Shown here in pieces: positions 1 through 5,250 of a DNA stretch of 14,280 nucleotides. The translations under genes were made by a program, and so were the position numbers. Position 1 is the first letter of the stretch, and every line of letters begins with the position of its first letter. The stretch comes from JBGSWL01 sp041752455 (GTDB lineage Bacteria; Pseudomonadota; Alphaproteobacteria; Rhizobiales; Rhizobiaceae): positions 1 to 14,280 of the forward strand of contig JBGSWL010000018.1 of assembly GCA_041752455.1 (NCBI GenBank), read 5' to 3'. A model generated the notes under the pieces. That model searched no databases. It saw only the letters and a list, made by a program, of their open reading frames with translations, and was not told the DNA's origin.

Positions 1-440
1 GCCAGTTCGAGCGCCGCGTTGATCCGCCGCGTCTGCAGCTGCACCAGCCGCGCCGCCAGTTCCTGCCCGGAGGTCGTGCAGTGCAAATGGCGCTGGCGCT
101 TGTCCTGAACGCCGGTGCGCTGTTCGACGAAGCCGGTCTCGACCAGTTCCTTCAGCACGCGGTTGAGGCTCTGCTTGGTGATCTGCAGAATGTCGAGCAG
201 TTCGGCGATGGTCAGGCCCGGTCGGCGCGCGACGAAATGGAGCACGCGGTGATGAGCCCGCCCGAAGCCGTAATCGGCGAGGATGCGGTCGGGATCGCCG
301 ACGAAATCGCGGTAGGCGAAAAACAGCAATTCGATAAGATCATGGGGCGCAGGTTCGGGCGAAGCTGCGACGCGATCGGCGTCGGACGGCTGGACCTGCG
401 CATCTGCCACCTTCGTCGTCCTCAATTTTATGTCAGCCAT
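1..440 (-). CDS. MarR-family winged-helix transcriptional regulator (C-terminus off the left edge)
   Basis: Reading the minus strand from ATG at 440 gives 146 codons with no stop before the window edge. The protein has a polar N-terminal tail (about residues 1-31), then a helix with HDLIELLFFAYRDF (33-46), YGFGRAHHRVLHFV (57-70) and a winged-helix core: LTIAELLDILQITKQSLNRVLKELVETGFVEQR (76-108), a wing with DKRQRHLH (113-120), and LTTSG-like CTTSGQELA (121-129). This is the MarR fold, which usually dimerises and represses its own and neighbouring genes. The phrase DPDRILADYGFGRAHHR resembles the PetP-like MarR subgroup of alphaproteobacteria, but I do not assign that name. The gene diverges from the metallopeptidase gene at 494, and a palindrome covers its start codon, so autoregulation is likely. 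The ligand and regulon are unknown. About 15-30 residues are probably missing beyond position 1. Confidence 0.9.
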   Translation of the reverse strand, partial: MADIKLRTTKVADAQVQPSDADRVAASPEPAPHDLIELLFFAYRDFVGDPDRILADYGFGRAHHRVLHFVARRPGLTIAELLDILQITKQSLNRVLKELVETGFVEQRTGVQDKRQRHLHCTTSGQELAARLVQLQTRRINAALEL

Positions 441-449
441 GTTGACATA
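429..449. promoter_or_regulatory. Probable MarR operator (palindrome over the MarR start codon)
   Basis: TATGTCA (429-435) and TGACATA (443-449) form a perfect 7-bp inverted repeat around a 7-base centre. The site contains the MarR ATG (438-440), overlaps the predicted -10 box of the MarR promoter, and includes TTGACA (442-447), a consensus -35 sequence reading towards the metallopeptidase gene. Its size and symmetry suit a MarR dimer. That the neighbouring MarR protein binds here is inferred from position and symmetry only. Confidence 0.6.
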
Positions 450-474
450 TCTCAGACGGAAGATTACGGGTCAA
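446..474 (-). promoter_or_regulatory. Predicted promoter of the MarR gene
   Basis: On the minus strand TTGACC (474-469) and GATATG (451-446) are separated by 17 bases, a good sigma-70-type arrangement. The usual transcription start, 5-7 bases after the -10, falls at or next to the ATG at 440, so the mRNA may be leaderless. In line with this, no clear Shine-Dalgarno sequence precedes the ATG. The call rests on pattern match only. Confidence 0.4.
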
Positions 475-493
475 GCGCGCAACACGACGGATT

Positions 494-1087
494 ATGTCGC
501 AATCCTCCGTCATCGCGCAGTTTTCGGTCTGGTTCCGGTTTCTGGCGCGCCATCGCGGCTGGCTGGAGGCGCGCGTTGCTGCCCTGCCGGACAAGCCGCA
601 GGTGCGCGAGGGTATCCTGATCCCGATTGCGGGCGTCAAGCACCGCATCGTCCATGAGCCGGGAAGGGGCATTGCCGAAATCCGCATGGGCGATAATGGA
701 CCGTTGCTGGTGGTGCGCGGCGAACGCTCTGCGCTGGCGCGCCGCGTTTCGGATTACCTGAAAAAGCGCGCCCGTGCCGAAATCGAGCCGCGTGTCGCCC
801 GCGATGCTGCCAAGCTCAAGCGCAAGGTTTCGGCAATCGCCTTCAAGGACACGGTCAGCCGGTGGGGATCATGCACCTCGGATGGCAAGTTGTCGTTTTC
901 CTGGCGCATCGCGATGGCCCCGCCGCAGGTGATCGATTACCTCGTCGCGCACGAATGCGCCCACCTTGCCGAGATGAACCACGGGCCGAATTTCTGGAAA
1001 CTGACCGAGGATCTCTGCCCCGGCCACAAACGCCCGAAGGACTGGCTGAAGCGCAACGGCGGCAAACTGCAGTCGATGGTGTTTTGA
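494..1087 (+). CDS. YgjP/DUF45 (SprT-like) zinc metallopeptidase-family protein, short N-terminus
   Basis: The 197-residue protein ends in the typical core of the YgjP-like metallopeptidase family (PF01863 type): SRWGSCTSDGKLSFSWRI (122-139), then the zinc motif HECAH (153-157) with Glu154 as the expected catalytic base and His163 in EMNHGPNFW as the likely third ligand, and a WLKRNGGKL tail (184-192). Recognisable family sequence starts near FLARHRGWLEARV (16-28). From memory, alphaproteobacterial relatives carry about 50 more N-terminal residues with a beta-strand-rich segment, missing here. No upstream start is available because the frame meets TGA at 443-445, and the other frames show no lost piece. 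It is divergent from the MarR gene, and the promoter region probably shares the palindrome at 429-449. Family members are often annotated as metal-dependent hydrolases; the physiological substrate is uncertain. The Shine-Dalgarno is weak (ACGGA just before the ATG). Confidence 0.85.
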   Translation: MSQSSVIAQFSVWFRFLARHRGWLEARVAALPDKPQVREGILIPIAGVKHRIVHEPGRGIAEIRMGDNGPLLVVRGERSALARRVSDYLKKRARAEIEPRVARDAAKLKRKVSAIAFKDTVSRWGSCTSDGKLSFSWRIAMAPPQVIDYLVAHECAHLAEMNHGPNFWKLTEDLCPGHKRPKDWLKRNGGKLQSMVF

Positions 1088-1127
1088 GCGTTTGCGTTCC
1101 TGCCCTCATCCTCAAACGCCAACGACT

Positions 1128-1210
1128 CCGTCATCCTCGGGCTCCGTCCCGAGGATCCAGCCCTTTGGCGCACATCCCTGGATCCTCGGCACGGTGGCCG
1201 AGGATGACGG
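1128..1210. repeat. REP/BIME-like intergenic repeat, two paired hairpins
   Basis: Outer arms CCGTCATCCTCGG (1128-1140) and CCGAGGATGACGG (1198-1210) are a perfect 13-bp inverted repeat. Inside, CCGAGGATCCAG (1149-1160) and CTGGATCCTCGG (1178-1189) form a second perfect 12-bp pair. Each half also folds alone: ATCCTCGG/CCGAGGAT at 1133-1140 with 1149-1156, and at 1182-1189 with 1198-1205. Two head-to-head hairpin units with a linker are typical of dispersed REP/BIME-type elements. No coding gene is credible across it. It lies 40 bases after the metallopeptidase stop and may protect or end that transcript. Confidence 0.75.
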
Positions 1211-1257
1211 CGTAGAATGCGAGCCGCCATTTCCCCCCAGGCGGCGCGCCTTCCTTT

Positions 1258-1336
1258 CCCCTCATCCTGAGCTTGTCGAAGGTCGAAGGGAAACACCGCA
1301 ACCACCCCCCGCCCTTCGACAAGCTCTGGGTGAGGG
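1258..1336. repeat. Second palindromic intergenic repeat (different family)
   Basis: The left arm (1258-1282) contains GAGCTTGTCGAAGG; the right arm (1312-1336) contains CCTTCGACAAGCTC. Comparing the left arm with the reverse complement of the right arm gives 22 of 25 matching bases. The core, with CTCATCCTGAGCTTGTCGAAGG, is a motif I recall as a common dispersed intergenic repeat in alphaproteobacterial genomes. Its sequence is unrelated to the neighbouring repeat at 1128-1210. It is followed by about 54 bases without recognisable signals before the lipoprotein gene. Confidence 0.7.
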
Positions 1337-1390
1337 TGTGGCGAACGCCCCGCCTTGCCTCTGCCGCCATTCCCCACTATCCCCGCGCCC

Positions 1391-1978
1391 ATGAGACAGT
1401 TGACCCTTGTGGCCCTCGGGCTTTGCACGATTATTGCCGCCTGCACGCCGAGCGTCGAGGATACCGTGCCTGTGGTCCTGACAGACCGCGACCGCGCGGC
1501 GCTGGCAGTCAAGAAGCCCTATCTGGCTGCCGTGTCACAGACCTCCGAAGGCCTGCCAACCGATGCGGCAGGTGTTGCCGCGCCATCGACCGGTCCGTTC
1601 GGCCCTGTGGTCGGGCGCTATTTTCTCGGCGATGATTATGTCGTCTACCGCCACGCCCGCCAGGATGCGCCCGCGCCGCTTGCAGCTGTGACGGCAGGAA
1701 ACACCACGTTCGGGCCGATCGACCAGGCGCAGCCGCTGAAGCTGACGTATTTTCTGGTGGCGCCGGAGGGTATCATCACCGACTATGCGACAGGTGTGAT
1801 CGCCGCAGGCGCGCAGTCCTGCATCCGGGTCGATTTGGGCACGGTCTCTTCTTGCGCTGACCAGACATCGCTCAGCGCCGCACTCTCCGTGCTCGATGGC
1901 GCTGTGCGTACATCCTCGGGCAATGCGGTCTCGTCGTGGGATGTCAATGCACCCGCGACCATCACCGCAACGCCATAA
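1391..1978 (+). CDS. Predicted lipoprotein of unknown function
   Basis: This 195-residue protein begins MRQLTLVALGLCTIIAAC. The hydrophobic signal segment (4-17) ends in a lipobox IAAC with Cys18 as the acylation site, so export and lipid anchoring are expected. The mature part is rich in Ala, Thr, Asp and Pro, has no further membrane segment, and includes VGRYFLGDDYVVYRH (74-88) and two cysteines (Cys144, Cys155) that could form a disulfide. I recognise no family. The same frame is open from 1355, but the ATG at 1391 puts the signal peptide at the very N-terminus and is preferred. No clear Shine-Dalgarno precedes it. It ends 52 bases before trpF on the same strand, so co-transcription is possible but nothing shows a functional link. 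Confidence 0.7.
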   Translation: MRQLTLVALGLCTIIAACTPSVEDTVPVVLTDRDRAALAVKKPYLAAVSQTSEGLPTDAAGVAAPSTGPFGPVVGRYFLGDDYVVYRHARQDAPAPLAAVTAGNTTFGPIDQAQPLKLTYFLVAPEGIITDYATGVIAAGAQSCIRVDLGTVSSCADQTSLSAALSVLDGAVRTSSGNAVSSWDVNAPATITATP

Positions 1979-2030
1979 GCCGCAGCCGGCGGCCTCGACT
2001 CAGGTGCCCGCACGGGCTAAGCGGCTTGCC

Positions 2031-2753
2031 ATGGTTTCTGATCCCCACATCGTGAAAATCTGCGGGCTTTCGACACGCGCTGCGATCGCCGCAACCGCTG
2101 CGGGCGGCGCGACCCATGCGGGCTTCATTTTCTTTGAAAAATCCCCCCGCCATGTGGAACTTTCGCAGGCAGCGGAACTGGGCGCAGCGGCCCGCGCGCT
2201 CGGCCTGAAAACCGTGGCGGTCACCGTCGATGCCGCTGATGAAAAGCTTGCTGCGATAGTCGCGGCGCTCCAGCCCGATGTGCTGCAACTGCATGGCAAC
2301 GAGACGCCGGCGCGCCTTGCCGAGGTGAAGGCGCGTTTTGCCCGCCCGGTGTGGAAAGCGCTGGCGATCCGCGATGCTGGCGACTTTGCCAAGCTGCAGG
2401 CGTTCCGCGGCATTGCCGATGCGTTCCTGTTCGATGCCAAGCCGCCGGTCGGCTCCGACCTGCCGGGCGGCAATGGCGTCACCTTCGACTGGTCGCTTCT
2501 CGGTTTGCTTGACGCGGATCTGCCCTACGTGCTTTCCGGCGGGCTTGATCTGGACAATGTGGCGGGCGCGATCATGATGGCGGCGCCACCCGGGATCGAC
2601 GTTTCGTCCGGGGTGGAAAGTGCACCGGGCATCAAGAGTGAAGACAAGATCGCGGCGTTTCTTGCGGCGGTCGACGAGGCCCGAAAGGCGCGAGTAACAA
2701 CAGGTCCACGCAGCGCGCTTGGCAAAAAGCGTGACGGGAGAACAGACGCATGA
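2031..2753 (+). CDS. trpF: Phosphoribosylanthranilate isomerase
   Basis: TrpF converts N-(5-phosphoribosyl)anthranilate to its carboxyphenylamino-deoxyribulose phosphate form, the third committed step of tryptophan synthesis, in the cytoplasm. The 240-residue protein shows the (beta/alpha)8 signatures: VKICGLS (8-14) with catalytic Cys11, FFEKSPRHV (34-42), LQLHG (85-89), LFDAKPP with catalytic Asp135, GGNGVTFDW (146-154), LSGGLD (168-173) and the phosphate-binding IDVSSGVES (189-197). The frame is open further upstream to 1896, but that stretch overlaps the lipoprotein gene and carries no TrpF sequence; the ATG at 2031 places VKICG at the usual spot. The C-terminus runs about 18 residues past the expected end and is basic (RSALGKKRDGRTDA). 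Its stop overlaps the trpB start (ATGA at 2750-2753), so translation is probably coupled. Confidence 0.96.
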   Translation: MVSDPHIVKICGLSTRAAIAATAAGGATHAGFIFFEKSPRHVELSQAAELGAAARALGLKTVAVTVDAADEKLAAIVAALQPDVLQLHGNETPARLAEVKARFARPVWKALAIRDAGDFAKLQAFRGIADAFLFDAKPPVGSDLPGGNGVTFDWSLLGLLDADLPYVLSGGLDLDNVAGAIMMAAPPGIDVSSGVESAPGIKSEDKIAAFLAAVDEARKARVTTGPRSALGKKRDGRTDA

Positions 2754-3970
2754 CCGAACAGCCGATCCCCAATTCCTTCCGCACCGGCCCCGACGAGCAG
2801 GGCATGTTCGGCCTGTTCGGCGGACGCTTCGTCGCCGAAACGCTGATGCCGCTGATCCTGGAACTGGAAGACGAGTGGACAAGAGCCAAGCCTGATCCGG
2901 CCTTCAAGGCGGAGCTCGATGATCTCAACCGGCACTATACCGGGCGTCCGTCGCCCTTGTATTTTGCCGAGCGGCTGACCGCGCATCTCGGCGGCGCGAA
3001 GATCTATTTCAAGCGCGACGAACTGAACCACACCGGCTCGCACAAGATCAACAACTGCCTCGGCCAAATCCTGCTGGCGCGGCGCATGGGCAAGACCCGC
3101 ATCATCGCCGAAACCGGCGCCGGCCAGCATGGCGTGGCATCCGCGACGGTCTCGGCGCGCTTCGGCTTCCCGTGCCATGTCTACATGGGCGCAACCGATG
3201 TGCAGCGTCAGGCACCCAACGTCTTCCGCATGAAGCTTTTGGGCGCTGAGGTCACGCCGGTGACCTCCGGCAACGGCACCTTGAAGGATGCGATGAACGA
3301 GGCGCTGCGCGACTGGGTCACCAATGTCGACACGACCTATTACCTGATCGGCACCGCCGCCGGCCCGCACCCCTATCCGGAAATGGTGCGCACCTTCCAG
3401 TCGGTGATCGGCGCGGAAACCCGCGAACAGATGCTCGCCGCCGAAGGGCGCCTTCCTGACCTGCTGGTGGCAGCGGTCGGCGGTGGCTCCAACGCCATCG
3501 GCCTGTTCCATCCGTTCCTCGATGACCGGCAAGTCCAGATCGTCGGCGTGGAAGCAGGCGGCAAGGGTCTCGACGGCCACGAGCATTGCGCCTCGCTGAC
3601 TGCCGGTTCGCCGGGCGTGTTGCATGGCAACCGCACCTATCTCCTGCAGAACAGCGACGGCCAGATCGAGGAAGGCCATTCGATTTCCGCCGGCCTCGAC
3701 TATCCGGGCATCGGGCCGGAACATTCCTTCCTGAAGGACACCGGCCGCGTCGAGTATGTGCCGATCATGGACGACGAGGCGCTGGAAGCCTTCCAGCTGC
3801 TCTGCCGCCTCGAAGGTATCATCCCGGCGCTGGAGCCGGCCCATGCGTTGGCCGAAGTCGTCAAGCGCGCGCCGAAGATGGGCAAGGACCAGATCATCGT
3901 GATGAACCTGTGCGGTCGTGGCGACAAGGATGTTTTCACCGTCGGCAAGATCCTCGGGCATGAGTTGTGA
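2750..3970 (+). CDS. trpB: Tryptophan synthase beta chain
   Basis: TrpB condenses indole with serine to give tryptophan using pyridoxal phosphate, and receives indole by tunnel from TrpA in an alpha2-beta2 complex. The 406-residue length is normal. Visible residues: GMFGLFGGRFVAETL (18-32), the PLP lysine Lys99 in HTGSHKINN, catalytic Glu121 in ETGAGQHG (121-128), the phosphate-binding GGGSNAIG (244-251), EEGHSISAGLDYPGIGPEH (307-325) and the C-terminal NLCGRGDKD (386-394). A GGGAG-like sequence, GGGAG at 2736-2740, lies 9 bases before the ATG. It overlaps trpF by 4 bases. In relatives trpA follows almost directly; here 1276 bases of foreign-looking sequence intervene. The gene itself appears intact. 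Confidence 0.98.
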   Translation: MTEQPIPNSFRTGPDEQGMFGLFGGRFVAETLMPLILELEDEWTRAKPDPAFKAELDDLNRHYTGRPSPLYFAERLTAHLGGAKIYFKRDELNHTGSHKINNCLGQILLARRMGKTRIIAETGAGQHGVASATVSARFGFPCHVYMGATDVQRQAPNVFRMKLLGAEVTPVTSGNGTLKDAMNEALRDWVTNVDTTYYLIGTAAGPHPYPEMVRTFQSVIGAETREQMLAAEGRLPDLLVAAVGGGSNAIGLFHPFLDDRQVQIVGVEAGGKGLDGHEHCASLTAGSPGVLHGNRTYLLQNSDGQIEEGHSISAGLDYPGIGPEHSFLKDTGRVEYVPIMDDEALEAFQLLCRLEGIIPALEPAHALAEVVKRAPKMGKDQIIVMNLCGRGDKDVFTVGKILGHEL

Positions 3971-4004
3971 GGGGATGATGACAAGTTTTGAAGGCCCCGT
4001 TTTC

Positions 4005-4549
4005 ATGGAAAAATTGAAATCGACAGTGATTTTGGGAAACTCCTGAGTGAAGAACAGAGAATTCGTGCTCATTCGATTGCGCTGCAACGGCTCGAAAAAG
4101 AAATTGATCTTGCTTGAACAAGGGCATATCTATTTGGTGGAGCGGTTGCACTGACTTTCGTGGGATCAGAGATATATTCTGAGAATCAACCCTACTTGAT
4201 TGCGTCAGTCGGCACTATATTGTCTTTCATCTGGTTTTTGTCCACTCGAGCGAGCAAGGGATGGCAGCTAGTTTGGGAAAGAAAATTGGAAGTTTTGGAG
4301 GGCAAGGTTACGGGCCCTTTATATTCAGTAAAAGGAATGCTCGTTTATAGGGACATTTTTGGCGCAGAATACTACTCTCCATCGAAGTTGTTGACATCTA
4401 TTCCTATAGTGTTGGGCCTAGGGTGGGCCGGTTACTTCGTTAGAGAGGCGGGGCTCCGGCAGTCGGTAGAGCCTGTTGCTTGGCTCGTTGGTGCAGCAGT
4501 GGCATGCTTGGCAATCTGTAGTTTCGCGTTCTCACCTCCGAAAAACTGA
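4005..4549 (+). pseudogene. Decayed small four-helix membrane-protein gene
   Basis: One reading frame gives a coherent protein from about 4013 to 4549, interrupted once by TGA at 4115-4117. Its start would be ATG 4005 if the run of five A at 4009-4013 had six: that restores MEKIEIDSDFGKLLSEEQ. The predicted chain has a charged helix (SEEQRIRAHSIALQRLEKEIDLA), then after the stop four hydrophobic segments: AYLFGGAVALTFVG, YLIASVGTILSFIWFL, LTSIPIVLGLGWAGYF and VAWLVGAAVACLAICSFAF. Between the second and third lies GWQLVWERKLEVLEGKV, where W...WE...LE resembles small membrane proteins annotated as RipA-like; I hold that weakly. As it stands only GTG 4160 to 4549 (129 codons) is open, lacking the first segment. 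It is more A+T-rich than its neighbours, which suggests transfer. The stop lies one base before the trpA stump. Confidence 0.6.
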
Positions 4550-4550
4550 A

Positions 4551-4607
4551 ATGACGACCAACCGCTTCGACGCCCTCTTTGCCCACGCGCCGCAAAAGCT
4601 GGATTGA
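4551..4607 (+). pseudogene. trpA 5'-end stump (19 codons)
   Basis: ATG at 4551 begins MTTNRFDALFAHAPQKLD followed by TGA. The intact trpA at 5247 begins MTTSRFDTLFARLSGENR. Over the first 11 codons (33 bases) only four bases differ, in codons 2, 4, 8 and 9, and weaker similarity continues to about base 45 if small gaps are allowed. This is too close for chance at this position in the operon. It is either the original trpA start left behind by the toxin-antitoxin insertion, or a start brought in with the upstream cargo. The lack of identity to the intact copy argues against a very recent direct duplication. Confidence 0.75.
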
Positions 4608-4634
4608 GGCATTGCATCACTTGTGTTACAAGTG
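4604..4634 (+). promoter_or_regulatory. Toxin-antitoxin promoter with operator palindrome
   Basis: CACTTGT (4618-4624), GTT, ACAAGTG (4628-4634) is a perfect 7-bp inverted repeat. TTGAGG (4604-4609) and TACAAG (4627-4632) with 17 bases between them make a plausible promoter whose -10 lies in the right arm. The antitoxin ATG is at 4667 with GAGG at 4656-4659. RHH antitoxins usually bind such palindromes and repress their own operon; binding here is inferred. Confidence 0.6.
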
Positions 4635-4666
4635 AGCACAAGCGAACAGCGCGACAGAGGCAACGC

Positions 4667-4957
4667 ATGGCATCGACAACTTTCACGCTACGGCTTGACC
4701 CCGAAACGAAGGAAGCCCTTGAGGCCGAAGCGCGTATCCGGGACCGGTCGGCGGCTTGGCTTGCCAAGCAGGCAATCTCTGAAATGCTTGATCGCGAAGC
4801 CTATATGCGCGAACAGATGCACCTCGCAATCGAACAGGCGGACCGGGGCGAACTCGTCGATGGTGAAACCGTTCTTGCATGGCTTGATCGCTGGGCCGAT
4901 GGTCATGACGAGCCTTGTCCGGTTCCAGGCAAGAAGGGCGGCGGACACGGACATTGA
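4667..4957 (+). CDS. Ribbon-helix-helix (CopG/ParD-type) antitoxin
   Basis: The 96-residue protein starts with a strand and two helices typical of ribbon-helix-helix DNA-binding proteins: TTFTLRLDPETKEALEAEARIRDRSAAWLAKQAISEMLDRE (4-44). The rest (45-96) is acidic then Gly/His-rich (MREQMHLAIEQADRGELVDGETVLAWLDRW) and should wrap the toxin. The ATG at 4667 is chosen over the upstream in-frame ATG at 4604 because GAGG lies 7 bases before it and the RHH strand then begins at residue 4. Its stop overlaps the TTG start of the ParE-type gene (TTGA at 4954-4957), the usual antitoxin-then-toxin order. A palindrome just upstream suggests autorepression. It neutralises the toxin and represses the module by family analogy. 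Confidence 0.88.
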   Translation: MASTTFTLRLDPETKEALEAEARIRDRSAAWLAKQAISEMLDREAYMREQMHLAIEQADRGELVDGETVLAWLDRWADGHDEPCPVPGKKGGGHGH

Positions 4958-5250
4958 AGCTGAAGTTCACGACCGAGGCGACGCGCGACTTCGACTGGTT
5001 CACGCGCTACTACAGCCTTACTTTTCCGGAAGGACGCCGGAATGCCCAACGCCAGCTTGTCGCAATCCTGCGGCTTCTGGCAGAAAACCCATCCGCGGGA
5101 CGCAAGTCGGACGGTGTTGAGGCGCGGCAATTTCCCGTTTCGAAAACACCGTTTCTGATCGTATACCGCACATCCGGCGACACGTTGCAGGTTCTCAGAA
5201 TATGGGATGCAAGGCGTAGCCGCCCGAACAAGTGGGACACCCCTGCATGA
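4954..5250 (+). CDS. ParE/RelE-superfamily toxin
   Basis: The start is TTG at 4954, giving 98 residues beginning (M)KLKFTTEATRDFDWF. Family features are seen in order: the N-terminal helix pair with RRNAQRQLVAILRLLAENPSAGRKSDGV (28-55), then the strand run ARQFPVSKTPFLIVYR (57-72) and LQVLRIWDARRSRP (78-91), the usual C-terminal strand of ParE-like toxins. ParE members poison DNA gyrase, RelE members cleave mRNA; which applies is not shown, though the ENPSxGR and PFLIVYR pattern favours ParE. An in-frame ATG lies upstream at 4915 but inside the antitoxin gene, so TTG is preferred. The gene is intact. Its TGA (5248-5250) overlaps the trpA ATG (5247-5249), coupling a toxin to a biosynthetic enzyme. 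Confidence 0.87.
   Translation: MKLKFTTEATRDFDWFTRYYSLTFPEGRRNAQRQLVAILRLLAENPSAGRKSDGVEARQFPVSKTPFLIVYRTSGDTLQVLRIWDARRSRPNKWDTPA

Larger units (their letters stand above)
3971..5246. other. Insertion separating trpB from trpA (two-part cargo region)
   Basis: The interval between the trpB stop and the trpA start holds a decayed membrane-protein gene (4005-4549), a trpA-start-like stump (4551-4607), and a toxin-antitoxin pair (4667-5250). The first part is visibly A+T-richer than the flanking genes and uses codons such as TTA, ATA and AGA that are rare around it. Just after the trpB stop, GAGGGG followed by ATGATGAC (3975-3982) could be the original ribosome site and start of trpA, but this is weak. 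No transposase, integrase, terminal inverted repeat or clean target duplication is visible, so the mode of entry is unknown. Naming it an insertion rests on the usual trpBA adjacency, base composition and the trpA-like stump. Confidence 0.75.

Noticed and set aside
1128..1336. CRISPR array
   Set aside because: The repeats are inverted rather than direct, occur once each, and have no regular spacers.
1896..2030. Extended trpF start giving 45 extra residues
   Set aside because: The extra part overlaps the end of the lipoprotein gene, is Arg/Pro-rich and has no TrpF similarity. The ATG at 2031 places VKICG at the family position.
1979..2030. Attenuator or terminator before trpF
   Set aside because: Only a short GCCCG/CGGGC hairpin and a 7-bp AAGCCGC/GCGGCTT pair with a long loop are present. 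There is no T-run and no leader peptide with tryptophan codons.
3975..4046. Short ORF MMTSFEGPVFMEKLKSTVILGNS after trpB
   Set aside because: It is best explained as the frameshifted beginning of the decayed membrane-protein gene. Beyond MEK the sequence makes sense only in the next frame.
2525..4087. Long 520-codon open frame on the minus strand opposite trpB
   Set aside because: It is a codon-bias shadow: trpB on plus has all catalytic residues, and the minus product is rich in His, Arg and Gly with no recognisable domain.
4115..4117. In-frame TGA as a selenocysteine or programmed read-through codon
   Set aside because: No SECIS-like hairpin was recognised, the gene has a second lesion at its start, and the position lies at a helix boundary with no redox motif.
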